From Candidatus Krumholzibacteriota bacterium (GTDB taxonomy: Bacteria; Krumholzibacteriota; Krumholzibacteriia; Krumholzibacteriales; Krumholzibacteriaceae): a stretch of 64,000 bases of DNA. The DNA lies in assembly GCA_016932415.1 (NCBI GenBank), contig JAFGCX010000034.1:73002-137001 (forward strand), in the 5' to 3' direction. Within the stretch, counting starts at the first letter, position 1. Every line of letters begins with the position of its first letter. Below the pieces are notes generated by a model. The model did not search any database. It saw nothing but the letters and a program-made list of their open reading frames with translations, and had not been told where the DNA came from. The translations under genes and the position numbers were made by a program. This document shows positions 1 to 7,848 of the stretch, one piece after another.

Positions 1-1
1 C

Positions 2-784
2 GTCCTTCTTCTTTTTCTGACCGCCGGTATATTTTTCAACAGGGATCTTCTCCGCGTCGAGGATGAGACGAGGCGCCCCGGTCTGTTTCTCGCGCTGATA
101 TGGATATTCGCCCTGCCTGCCGCTTATGTACTGATAGATTTTCAGATAATATCGAGGTATCTCATCCCGGTCTCTCCCTTCATAATCATTTTCGCGACAG
201 GGTCGATCGTGATCTTCTCCGGCCGGCATATCAGAAGAAGGACGAATCTGTTACTGACCGTCTTCGCCGCGGCCGTCATCGCGCAGAACATACTTTTTCT
301 CAATCTCTTCGTAGTGGGACCGACCAGGGATTTTTCGCGGGGGCTCGAGGATGTCCTCGTGAAGATCGGCATATACCTTTCTGAAAACTCCGATCCCGGA
401 GATGTGATAGCAGCTCCCGATATAGGGGCAGTAGGATATTTTTCAGGAAGAAAGATCCTGGATCTCGGAGGTCTGGTCACTCCGGAGATAAATAAAATGC
501 GTTCAAAGGTAGACTACGAGACGCTTATAGAAAGGGGAGACTATCTTCCCCTTGGAGCGGATTACTTTCTCGACCGCAGCAGAGTGCCGGTGAGGTTCAG
601 CGGTCGTGTCATCCGCGGCGTACTTTTTACTCCAGTGATGAGCGGCACGGTCGCCAACCTTGGGATAAGGCAACCGGGGGAAGTGACTTATGTCCTGTAT
701 CGACTTGACAGACCCTCGGGTGACGGCGGGTCGGAACTGCCCGGTGTGCCGGAAGAAAAGAGTCTTGATGCGCGGAAGATCTGA
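2..784 (+). CDS. C-terminal part of a membrane glycosyltransferase-like protein (5' partial)
   Basis: The reading frame is open from the left edge, so the start lies outside the window. The first ~100 visible residues are hydrophobic segments with the stretch SRYLIPVSPFIIIFA, typical of the late transmembrane helices of GT-C (ArnT/PMT-like) sugar transferases. A soluble tail of ~150 residues follows, containing DVIAAPDIGAVGYFSG and LDLGGLVTPE, a pattern I associate with uncharacterised bacterial family-39-like glycosyltransferases. The catalytic N-terminus is not visible, so the enzyme type is inferred. It would act in the inner membrane on polyprenyl-phosphate sugars, which fits the envelope genes that follow. 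A methyltransferase starts 48 bases downstream on the same strand. Confidence 0.6.
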   Translation, partial: VLLLFLTAGIFFNRDLLRVEDETRRPGLFLALIWIFALPAAYVLIDFQIISRYLIPVSPFIIIFATGSIVIFSGRHIRRRTNLLLTVFAAAVIAQNILFLNLFVVGPTRDFSRGLEDVLVKIGIYLSENSDPGDVIAAPDIGAVGYFSGRKILDLGGLVTPEINKMRSKVDYETLIERGDYLPLGADYFLDRSRVPVRFSGRVIRGVLFTPVMSGTVANLGIRQPGEVTYVLYRLDRPSGDGGSELPGVPEEKSLDARKI

Positions 785-832
785 TCTGCCCGATACTGTC
801 GCGGCAGGACCTGAATTCCAGATGGAGGAAAG

Positions 833-1639
833 ATGCTGAAGCTTCCGGAACCGGTGATCCCTGGCGATATCCCCGCGGAAAAGGTCCCGAGCCTTCTCAG
901 TAACTGGTTTCTTGGTTCGAAAGCCAGAAGGTATCTGAGCAGAAGGCGATTCGTGACGGTAACGGGATTACTTCCGGAAGTTTCGCGGGGAAGGGCTCTC
1001 GATATAGGCTGCGGCTGGGGATATAACCTCTTTCTGCTGAGATCGAGAGGTTTCGCGACCTGGGGTATAGATATAGTCCAGAACGATTTCTTCGCCGCCA
1101 GGAGGATAGCCGACGCGAACGGTTATTCGAATAATCTCCTTGGAGCCGATATGAGCGCGCTGCCGTTTGACGGCTGTTCTTTTGACGCGGTCACTGCTGT
1201 CGAGACTTTTGAACATGTATTCCATCCCGATCGGCCCGATGCTGTCCGGGAAGTGGCCAGAGTCCTCAGGAGAGGCGGAAGGTTCGTTCTCTCGACTCCG
1301 AATTACTATTCCCTCGTCGAAGCGGGGAAACGATTGATAGTGCGTCTGCCCCTTATGAAAAAAATCTTCCCCCCGATGTGCTACCCGGTCTCTGATATCG
1401 AGAGAAGCGATTATCATCCATACAGCTATCACCGGCCGTCGCGATATTCAGAGATAAGAGCCCTCCTCGAGGAGGAAGGCTTTGAGATCACCGAGGTAAA
1501 GAAAATAATATTCGTCTGGAAATCTGTCCCTGATCTGTTTTTTGCTCCCTGCGCCGCTCTTGAGGCGGTTCTCGAGAGGTTGCCGTTCCTTAAGGATCTC
1601 GCAAGCACTCTTGTAGTATCGGCAGTAAAAAAACAGTAA
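833..1639 (+). CDS. Class I SAM-dependent methyltransferase
   Basis: 268 residues. Motif I for S-adenosylmethionine binding is clear: ALDIGCGWGYNLFLLRSRG at about residues 55-73. An acidic motif II (WGIDIVQNDF) and a motif like LPFDGCSFDAVTAVETFEHV follow, as in the Methyltransf_11 family. The C-terminal ~100 residues (from STPNYYSLVEAGKRL) resemble small-molecule or sugar/lipid methyltransferases. The ATG is preceded by GGAGG at a good distance. The substrate cannot be told from sequence; the preceding glycosyltransferase-like gene suggests a polysaccharide or lipid-linked sugar. It is separated from the dcw cluster by a long promoter region and probably forms a unit with the upstream gene. 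Confidence 0.8.
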   Translation: MLKLPEPVIPGDIPAEKVPSLLSNWFLGSKARRYLSRRRFVTVTGLLPEVSRGRALDIGCGWGYNLFLLRSRGFATWGIDIVQNDFFAARRIADANGYSNNLLGADMSALPFDGCSFDAVTAVETFEHVFHPDRPDAVREVARVLRRGGRFVLSTPNYYSLVEAGKRLIVRLPLMKKIFPPMCYPVSDIERSDYHPYSYHRPSRYSEIRALLEEEGFEITEVKKIIFVWKSVPDLFFAPCAALEAVLERLPFLKDLASTLVVSAVKKQ

Positions 1640-1782
1640 GGTCCAGGACCGGGCCTTCGCGGTAGATCACCGCCCACGTCAAAGCAATTCCCGGATTCTC
1701 TCTCCCCCACATGGAACGCCGCGTCGATTCCCGGCCGGCATCCCTGATCGCTTGAAAGGAAGATCATTTTTTCTCTTTTTAC

Positions 1783-1797
1783 TGGGAGAAAGTGGGA
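1783..1797 (+). promoter_or_regulatory. Distal pair of TGGGA repeats (possible second MraZ site)
   Basis: TGGGA at 1783-1787 and again at 1793-1797, the same 10-bp period as the main operator about 120 bp downstream. MraZ proteins bind direct TGGGN repeats with 5-bp spacers. Two repeats make a weaker case than four; it could be an auxiliary site that permits looping, or chance. Confidence 0.4.
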
Positions 1798-1822
1798 AAT
1801 CAGTGTTTTTTTCGCGGTTTTA

Positions 1823-1852
1823 TTGAAAAATAATTCAATTATTACGTATCTT
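1823..1852 (+). promoter_or_regulatory. Candidate upstream sigma-70-type promoter of the dcw cluster
   Basis: TTGAAA (1823-1828) is followed after 18 bp by TATCTT (1847-1852) inside an AT-rich stretch. The spacer holds a perfect palindrome, AATAATT-C-AATTATT (1829-1843). It lies between the two groups of TGGGA repeats. Tentative; the promoter at 1909-1936 is the stronger candidate. Confidence 0.3.
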
Positions 1853-1908
1853 ATTATATAACAACACAATAAAAATCAACAAAAAACAGACACAATCGGT
1901 ATTTTCCC

Positions 1909-1936
1909 TTGACATGGTGGGAAAAAATGGGATAAA
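1909..1936 (+). promoter_or_regulatory. Promoter of the mraZ-dcw cluster
   Basis: A consensus -35 TTGACA (1909-1914) and a -10-like GATAAA (1931-1936) are separated by 16 bp. The spacer and -10 are covered by the MraZ repeats, so MraZ binding would exclude RNA polymerase. This leaves a leader of roughly 90 nt before mraZ. Confidence 0.55.
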
Positions 1937-1952
1937 GTGGGGCGCAATGGTA
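1918..1952 (+). promoter_or_regulatory. MraZ operator (MRB): four TGGGN-type repeats at 10-bp spacing
   Basis: TGGGA (1918-1922), TGGGA (1928-1932), TGGGG (1938-1942) and a degenerate TGGTA (1948-1952) are each separated by exactly 5 bp. This is the architecture of the MraZ-binding repeats known upstream of mraZ in other bacteria. The repeats overlap the core promoter, so the simplest reading is autorepression of the whole dcw transcript. Confidence 0.85.
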
Positions 1953-2033
1953 GAAAAACAGGTTGATATTGTATCAACTCAGAGTTATTGACAGATCAAT
2001 TAATGAATCAATAGTCACTGGTTTGGAAGTTTG

Positions 2034-2471
2034 ATGATGCAGAATTTTCTGGGAAATTTCGATTGTACCCTTGATTCGAAAGGGCGACTTATGATCCCGG
2101 CCCGTTTCAGGCACCAGATCCCCGAAGCTTCCGGTGGTGAATATGTCATCAGCATGGGAAAAGACAGATGCCTGAATCTTTATCCTCTGAAAGAGTGGGA
2201 CGAAGTCGTAGTCAAAAAACTGCATGAACTCCCATCGGGTCCGGAAAAAAGGCAGTATATCCGTTTTTACAGCCGGAAATCACGGACGGTCAACCTCGAC
2301 AAATCCGGACGGATAGCTATACCTGCGAATTTTCTTGAAGCGATAGGGAATCCGGGGAAAGTCGTCGTTGTCGGAGTCCTCAACTATCTGGAGATCTGGA
2401 CTCCAGAGGATCATGCCAAGATGAGCAAAGATGGAGACGAGGCGTTTCTTGAGGGCGATTGGGAATACTAG
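2034..2471 (+). CDS. mraZ: Transcriptional regulator MraZ
   Basis: About 145 residues with the two tandem SpoVT-AbrB-like domains of MraZ: LDSKGRLMIPARFR near the N-terminus and LDKSGRIAIPANFLEAIG near residues 87-104, each carrying the family's DxxGR core. MraZ forms a ring-shaped oligomer that binds TGGGN repeats upstream of its own gene and tunes the division cluster. Start choice: TTG at 2031, ATG at 2034 and ATG at 2037 are all in frame; GGAAG at 2025-2029 fits an ATG, with 2037 best spaced. It is the first gene of the dcw cluster and sits directly below its presumed operator. The C-terminus (EGDWEY) is short and acidic. Confidence 0.95.
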   Translation: MMQNFLGNFDCTLDSKGRLMIPARFRHQIPEASGGEYVISMGKDRCLNLYPLKEWDEVVVKKLHELPSGPEKRQYIRFYSRKSRTVNLDKSGRIAIPANFLEAIGNPGKVVVVGVLNYLEIWTPEDHAKMSKDGDEAFLEGDWEY

Positions 2472-2485
2472 TGCGGGAGAGGGCA

Positions 2486-2863
2486 ATGAGAGTATACCGT
2501 ACCGAATGCGAGGGAGTCTCGATACTGAGGTTGTCCGGAGAGGTGAGAAGCGAGGAGGCACGGATGCTCCTAGATTTCATCGAAGAAACGACATCCTCCA
2601 GGCAGGAAGGGTATATTCTCGATTTTCAGGGCGTCGAGCATGTCAACTATCACGTATTCGAACTTTTCGAAGAATGGTTTTCCGTTCACCCGGACGTCCT
2701 GATAAGCGGTTTGAGCGATTATATCCTTGATATCCTGGCCTTCGTCCGAAAAGGGGACACCATACCTGTTTTTTCCGACTGGAGAACAGCTTTTCGTTGC
2801 CTGAAGGCAGGGAGCAGAAGACTCTCTCCTTCCGGCGCGCGCGAGCTCGTCGCCAGTTGCTGA
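2486..2863 (+). CDS. STAS-domain protein (anti-sigma-factor-antagonist-like) inserted in the dcw cluster
   Basis: 125 residues from the ATG at 2486, which has a GGGAGAGGG ribosome site; in-frame TTG/GTG codons upstream overlap the end of mraZ and are less likely. The pattern VSILRLSGEVRSEEARMLLD, then GYILDFQGVEHVNYHVFELF, matches the beta-alpha order of STAS domains (SpoIIAA/RsbV-like). In SpoIIAA the phosphorylated serine follows the DFxGV(x)xxDSSG element; here the corresponding place reads GVEHVNYH, so the phospho-acceptor serine seems to be missing. It lies between mraZ and rsmH, where most dcw clusters have nothing, and ends 17 bases before the rsmH start, so co-transcription is near certain. 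Its function in division is unknown. Confidence 0.6.
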   Translation: MRVYRTECEGVSILRLSGEVRSEEARMLLDFIEETTSSRQEGYILDFQGVEHVNYHVFELFEEWFSVHPDVLISGLSDYILDILAFVRKGDTIPVFSDWRTAFRCLKAGSRRLSPSGARELVASC

Positions 2864-2880
2864 ATTGGAGAACCGCGCAA

Positions 2881-3789
2881 GTGCATCATATTCCGGTCAT
2901 GCTCGAACAGGTTGTAAGTCTTCTGATCACGGATCCGGATGGAAGATACGTTGATTGTACGCTGGGTCTTGGTGGACATTCGCTCAGAATACTCGATACT
3001 GCCGGCAGCCGGATGGAGATAACAGGAATAGACAGGGATCTGGACGCGATCGAGGAAGCGAAAAGACGTCTGATGAAGTTTGGAAGAAGAATGAATTATA
3101 TCCATGGCAATTTCGCCGATATCGACCTGCTTCTGGCGGGTGGAAAATACGAAGGATTCCTATTTGATCTCGGGCTTTCCTCATTTCAGATATCTGACAG
3201 AAAGAGGGGGTTCAGCTATCTCGACGACCGTCCTCTCGACATGTGCATGGGAAGCGGGGGAGGTTCTGTCATAAAGCTTCTCGCCACGGCATCCGAGGGC
3301 GAGTTACATAGAATAATCAGGGATTATGGAGAGGAAAGAAAAGGAAGAGGCATAGCCAGGACGATCGTCAGGATCAGGGGGGAAAAAGAGATCAAAACCA
3401 CAGGCCAGCTCCGGTCGATCGTTGAGATGGCCGTGCCTTCCGGACATCTTATCAATTCTCTTTCGAGGGTTTTCCAGGCTTTCAGGATATGGGCCAACAA
3501 AGAACTGGAGAATCTTGAAGCGGTCCTTCCCAAAGCCGTCGAAATGCTGATGCCTGGCGGGCGGATCGTGGTCATGAGTTACCACTCACTTGAAGACCGA
3601 ATCGTAAAAAATTTTTTTAGAAGTGAAGAGAAAGGGTGTATATGCCCTTCTGATTTTCCGGTCTGTAATTGTGGGAAAAAACCCGAGTTGAAAGTGCTCA
3701 CCCGGCGCCCGATGATTCCCGGCGATGATGAGATCGCCGCTAACAGCAGGGCAAGGAGCGCCAGACTCAGGGCTGCAGAGAGGTTGTAA
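2881..3789 (+). CDS. rsmH: 16S rRNA (cytosine-1402-N4) methyltransferase RsmH
   Basis: 302 residues from GTG at 2881, giving the canonical beginning VHHIPVMLEQV; GGAG lies 10 bases upstream. The frame is open further upstream but would overlap the STAS gene, and the family starts at H(I/T)PVML. Family signatures: the SAM site DCTLGLGGHS, IDRDLDAIEEA, the GFLFDLGLSSFQ block, and VMSYHSLEDRIVK followed by the short cysteine-containing CICPSDFPVCNCG insert and the C-terminal RSARLRAAERL. The enzyme methylates N4 of C1402 in the ribosomal P site; its position after mraZ is conserved across bacteria although it plays no direct part in division. The ftsL-like gene begins 2 bases after its stop. Confidence 0.95.
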   Translation: MHHIPVMLEQVVSLLITDPDGRYVDCTLGLGGHSLRILDTAGSRMEITGIDRDLDAIEEAKRRLMKFGRRMNYIHGNFADIDLLLAGGKYEGFLFDLGLSSFQISDRKRGFSYLDDRPLDMCMGSGGGSVIKLLATASEGELHRIIRDYGEERKGRGIARTIVRIRGEKEIKTTGQLRSIVEMAVPSGHLINSLSRVFQAFRIWANKELENLEAVLPKAVEMLMPGGRIVVMSYHSLEDRIVKNFFRSEEKGCICPSDFPVCNCGKKPELKVLTRRPMIPGDDEIAANSRARSARLRAAERL

Positions 3790-3791
3790 CG

Positions 3792-4217
3792 ATGAAAAGT
3801 AAGAAAAATTATGTCGACCATGTTTCCATCGTGCTGAGAAGGACTTTTGAAGGCAAATTGAGTCCGATGAATTTCCTCCTGATCCTCGGCTTCTTCTCAA
3901 GCCTCGTCATGCTTTACATATCGCTTCACGTGCATTTTTATTCCCTGTCGGAAAAGATTAGCGAGGGTGAAGAAAGAGTGGAGATGCTGCGAGAGGAAAA
4001 AATCTATCTTACCGCTGAACAGGACAGGCTGACTTCCCACGAAAGAATCATACCTATCGTTCAGGATCTTGGTTTCAGGGCCGGTTACTCGAGCGAGATA
4101 AACCGCGTGGCATTGTATGAGGATCATAGAAAGTTCAGCAATGAAGCCCCCTTCTGGGCGCAGGCGCAGGCGGCGGGAATCGGTCTTTCAAGTCCGTTGT
4201 TCAAGCCGGAGCGTTGA
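3792..4217 (+). CDS. ftsL: FtsL-like division protein
   Basis: 141 residues. A basic N-terminus is followed by one transmembrane segment (about residues 27-45, FLLILGFFSSLVMLYISLHV) and a periplasmic coiled coil rich in Glu/Leu (SEKISEGEERVEMLREEK), then the conserved-type ending RIIPIVQDLGFR. FtsL sequences diverge fast, so the call rests on this topology, on size and on position between rsmH and ftsI. With FtsQ (and FtsB where present) it would form the bitopic complex that activates FtsW-FtsI. The last ~35 residues, rich in Ala/Gln/Pro, extend beyond the usual coiled coil. Its stop overlaps the ftsI start (TGATG), indicating translational coupling. Confidence 0.8.
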   Translation: MKSKKNYVDHVSIVLRRTFEGKLSPMNFLLILGFFSSLVMLYISLHVHFYSLSEKISEGEERVEMLREEKIYLTAEQDRLTSHERIIPIVQDLGFRAGYSSEINRVALYEDHRKFSNEAPFWAQAQAAGIGLSSPLFKPER

Positions 4218-6367
4218 TGGCAAAGAAATTTCCAGAATGGCGGTTGCGCCTCGTGTCGGTCCTGGCGGCCGTGATCGTCTGTGTCCTCTTTTACCGGATA
4301 ATCCAGGTTCAGATAATTCGTCACAAGTCATACAAGGAGATAGCTCTCAACCAGTGGCACCTGAAAGTAAAGTGGCAGGCTCGCAGGGGTACTATTTTTG
4401 ACAGAAGGGGTTATCCTCTCGCTGTTTCGTACAAATCGTACGATATAGGGATCACTCCGGCGGATTTTCCCGAATCAGAAGAAGCTGTGAAGTATCTCGC
4501 GGACGTTCTTGGCAGGGACAGAAAATCGATCAGACGTATCCTGAAACAGAAAGAGAGGTATATTCCTCTTGCCAAGGGAGTGAACCTGACCGGGGAAGCC
4601 GAAGCGAGGCTTTCTTCACTTTCAGGGATAAAGATCGATTCATTTCCGGAGAGGCTTAATCCTCTAAGTTCTATCGCTCCTGGATTCATCGGTACAATAG
4701 ACAGGAATGGCAAGGGCATGGGAGGGATCGAAAGCGCTTTCCAGGATGATCTCGGCGGAGTCGACGGATGGCTGCTCATAAACCGGGATGCCAGGGACCA
4801 TACTTTCAAACCGGTCAATGCTCCGGGGATGGCGCCGATCGATGGAAAGGACATCTACCTTACTATCGATTCGAGGATCCAGTCTATCGTCGATTTCGAA
4901 CTTCAGCAGGGCGTGGATAAATACGGGGCTGCCGGGGGAGTAGCCCTGATAGTCGATCCTTCCAACGGTGATATAATCGCGATCTCTGAAAAAAAGGGGG
5001 AACGCGATAAGACCGGATCAGATGAATACAATGTGGGCAAACTGTTTTCGACGAGCTGTATCTATGAACCTGGATCGACATTCAAACTGATCACCGGAGC
5101 CTTTCTCCTCGAATCGAAGATGGTAGAACCGTACGATGTTTTTTACGGAGAAAAGGGAACGGCGGATTTTGAATTCGGAAAATTCAAGGACGATCATCCC
5201 GGAGACTGGATGACCTACAAGGAATCGTTCGTTCATTCAAGCAACATATGCACGATAAAAGCTGTCAAGGACGCCGAGATCCAGAAATTCTACAGTTTTC
5301 TGCTGAGGATCGGATTCGGAAGCAGGACAAGCATAGATCTTCCCGCTGAATCAAAGGGCAGACTGCAGGACCCTTCGTTATGGTCGGGACGTTCGCTGGC
5401 AAGTATCGCGATAGGTCAGGAGATCGGCGTGACTCCGATCCAGATGGCAATGGCATACTGCGCGCTGGCCAACGGGGGGACGCTTCTTGTTCCGAGAGTC
5501 GCGTTGATGAAGAGAGACGTTCTTGACGATGAGGTAGAACAAATTCCCGTCATAGAGGTCCGCAGGGTGCTCTCACCGGGAACTGTCGAGACCCTTGTCG
5601 ATTTCTGCAAGGATGTGATCAGGGAGGGGACGGGGTCAAAAGCAGCCGTAGACGGGATCGATATCGCGGGAAAGACAGGAACCGCACAGAAATCAGACCA
5701 GTACGGATATGTCGACGGGAAGTATGTCGCTTCATTCATTGGATTTGCTCCCGCGGAAGACCCGCGCATGGTATGTCTCGTGATGCTCGATGAACCGGAG
5801 TACCTCTATCACTATGGCGGTTCATCATCGGCGGTGATCTTCAAAAAGATCATAGAGGGAGTAAATCTCTCCACTGATCTTTTTGTCGATGGAAAATACA
5901 GTGATTTCGCGATCGGGTACAAAAAAGGAAAAAGGAACAAAGCACCGAATTTTCTCAGATTGAATGTTTCTGAGGCGGAAGAGCTCGCTTCGAAAAGTAA
6001 AGTCGGAATCGTCTATTCCCATGACGCGGGAGAAGTTTTTTCCCAGATACCGGGTCCCGGAACTCTGTTATCCGATGATGAACAGGTCATCCTTTCATTT
6101 TACCCGGTCAATAGAGATGAACTGGCCAAAGTAAACGTACCTGATCTGACAGGTCTTTCCATCAGGAAAGCCAGGAGGATGCTTCTCGAATGCGGTCTGA
6201 AAAGCATAATCAGGGGAACTGGCACGGTCAGGTCACAATCGCCGGGCGCGGGAAAGTCGATCAACGCAGGAAGCGTCATAAAACTTGATTGCAGACCTGT
6301 CAATACCGGTCTGAAAGGGCTGGCTATGAATATTAAGAATAAAATAAAAGCGGGAGAAATCGATTGA
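4217..6367 (+). CDS. ftsI: Penicillin-binding protein 2/3 (FtsI) with two C-terminal PASTA domains
   Basis: 716 residues. One N-terminal membrane anchor (about residues 10-30), a PBP-dimer domain (~50-220) and a transpeptidase domain carrying the three active-site motifs: S287-T-F-K290, S341-S-N343 and K486-T-G-T489. Two PASTA-like repeats follow; the second begins at VNVPDLTGLSIRKARRML. The septal transpeptidase cross-links peptidoglycan made by FtsW. PASTA repeats are usual in Gram-positive PBP2x and SpoVD and occur in several diderm phyla, but proteobacterial FtsI lacks them; they may sense nascent glycan or muropeptides. The ATG at 4217 overlaps the ftsL stop by one base; a TTG one codon upstream is less likely. 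Confidence 0.95.
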   Translation: MAKKFPEWRLRLVSVLAAVIVCVLFYRIIQVQIIRHKSYKEIALNQWHLKVKWQARRGTIFDRRGYPLAVSYKSYDIGITPADFPESEEAVKYLADVLGRDRKSIRRILKQKERYIPLAKGVNLTGEAEARLSSLSGIKIDSFPERLNPLSSIAPGFIGTIDRNGKGMGGIESAFQDDLGGVDGWLLINRDARDHTFKPVNAPGMAPIDGKDIYLTIDSRIQSIVDFELQQGVDKYGAAGGVALIVDPSNGDIIAISEKKGERDKTGSDEYNVGKLFSTSCIYEPGSTFKLITGAFLLESKMVEPYDVFYGEKGTADFEFGKFKDDHPGDWMTYKESFVHSSNICTIKAVKDAEIQKFYSFLLRIGFGSRTSIDLPAESKGRLQDPSLWSGRSLASIAIGQEIGVTPIQMAMAYCALANGGTLLVPRVALMKRDVLDDEVEQIPVIEVRRVLSPGTVETLVDFCKDVIREGTGSKAAVDGIDIAGKTGTAQKSDQYGYVDGKYVASFIGFAPAEDPRMVCLVMLDEPEYLYHYGGSSSAVIFKKIIEGVNLSTDLFVDGKYSDFAIGYKKGKRNKAPNFLRLNVSEAEELASKSKVGIVYSHDAGEVFSQIPGPGTLLSDDEQVILSFYPVNRDELAKVNVPDLTGLSIRKARRMLLECGLKSIIRGTGTVRSQSPGAGKSINAGSVIKLDCRPVNTGLKGLAMNIKNKIKAGEID

Positions 6368-7848
6368 AGCTGTCGGAACTTGCAAAAGATCTGGAGATCA
6401 GGGAAAAACGTCATTTCGCTGACGTGGATATAACAGCTATTTCTTCTGACTCAAGAAAGGTCGAGGAAGGGTCGCTCTTTGTCGCGATTAAGGGATACAC
6501 GGTAGACGGGCATGATTTTACGCGCGCGGCTGTCGAATCCGGCGCCTCGGCGATAGTGTCAGAGCGCCCGGTCGAGCATCCCGTACCTGTGATCGTAGTC
6601 AGTGACTCGGCGAAGGCGGGAGCCCATATGGCCAGGCGATTCTACGGGGATCCCGCTTCGGGGATATTCCTTGCCGGGATCACCGGGACAAACGGCAAGA
6701 CATCGACAGCATTTTTTCTGAGATCGATACTTGAGACAGGTATGGGAGCTTCAGGGATCATCGGAACGATAGGATTCGGGTCCTCCAATGATATTCTGCC
6801 TACCGCAAATACTACTCCCGATTCGCTCGAGCTTTTTTCCATACTTGCCGGTTTCGTAGCCGGGGGATGCAGTTCAGCCGTCATGGAGGTCAGCTCGCAC
6901 GCCGCTGTCCAGGGCAGGATAAGCGAGATCGAGTTCGACGCGGGGATTTTTACCAATATCACGCGGGATCATCTTGATTTTCACGGTACCCTGGAAAAAT
7001 ACATGGCAGCCAAGGAGACACTGGCTGAAAGTCTTGTTTCGCCGGGGAGGAAGAAACCTCCAGGATTGCTCGTCTATAATACCGATGACAGGTATGTAAA
7101 CGAAATCGGTGAAAGATTCCAGGGCAGAAAGATCTCTTTCGGTTTTTCCAGAGGAGCGGGAGTTCGCGCCGAATCCTTGCTCGCCGATATCAGCGGTACA
7201 AGGTTCTCACTCGTCACGGACAGGGAGCGTATCGGCATCAAGCTTAACCTCCATGGCAGGTTTTCCGCGTATAACGCTCTCGGAGCTGCTGCCGCCGCGC
7301 TGGAAGCGGGGATATCCGTGGAACAGATAAAAGAAGGGCTTGAAAAGATATTAAAAGTGCCTGGCCGGTTCCAGGTCATCAGGCGTGAGGGCCTGCCGAC
7401 CGTGGTGATCGATTATGCCCATACACCCGATGCTCTTGAAAATCTCCTGGGATTCTGCAGAGAACTCGGTAATGAAAAAGTCATAACAGTCTTCGGCTGC
7501 GGAGGGGATCGCGACAGGGGGAAACGCCCGATGATGGGCGCCGTCGCCGCCAGGTTGAGCGACAGGGTCTTTATAACGAGTGATAATCCAAGGTCGGAAG
7601 ACCCGGAGAAGATAATAAACGATATCCTTGAGGGGATCAAGGATCGATCTGCCGCTATAGAGGTAGAGATAGACCGCGCGATTGCTATTAAGAAAGCGAT
7701 CGGAGGTTCGTCGGCGGGCGATCTTGTCGTGATAGCGGGTAAGGGCCATGAAGATTACCAGGTCCTCGGTACGGGAAAAATAGATTTCAGCGATTCTGGA
7801 GAAGCGGAAAAAGCGTTGAGTGAGATGGAGGATGGATATCAAAACTGA
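6364..7848 (+). CDS. murE: UDP-MurNAc-L-Ala-D-Glu:meso-diaminopimelate ligase
   Basis: 494 residues from a TTG start that overlaps the ftsI stop (ATTGA); GGGAG lies 6 bases upstream. Mur-ligase features: an N-terminal UDP-binding domain, the ATP loop GITGTNGKTSTAF (~residues 109-121), the histidine-containing central domain (MEVSSHA, TRDHLDFHG) and the C-terminal ligase domain. The substrate-selecting motif DNPRSEDP near residue 407 is the DNPR form that binds meso-diaminopimelate rather than lysine. It adds the third amino acid of the stem peptide in the cytoplasm. The dapL-like gene at 47.8 kb agrees with meso-DAP wall chemistry. Confidence 0.97.
   Translation: MKLSELAKDLEIREKRHFADVDITAISSDSRKVEEGSLFVAIKGYTVDGHDFTRAAVESGASAIVSERPVEHPVPVIVVSDSAKAGAHMARRFYGDPASGIFLAGITGTNGKTSTAFFLRSILETGMGASGIIGTIGFGSSNDILPTANTTPDSLELFSILAGFVAGGCSSAVMEVSSHAAVQGRISEIEFDAGIFTNITRDHLDFHGTLEKYMAAKETLAESLVSPGRKKPPGLLVYNTDDRYVNEIGERFQGRKISFGFSRGAGVRAESLLADISGTRFSLVTDRERIGIKLNLHGRFSAYNALGAAAAALEAGISVEQIKEGLEKILKVPGRFQVIRREGLPTVVIDYAHTPDALENLLGFCRELGNEKVITVFGCGGDRDRGKRPMMGAVAARLSDRVFITSDNPRSEDPEKIINDILEGIKDRSAAIEVEIDRAIAIKKAIGGSSAGDLVVIAGKGHEDYQVLGTGKIDFSDSGEAEKALSEMEDGYQN

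Noticed and set aside
1641-1672. Inverted repeats GGTCC-A-GGACC and GCGGT-AGATC-ACCGC after the methyltransferase gene
   Set aside because: Short stems without a following T tract.
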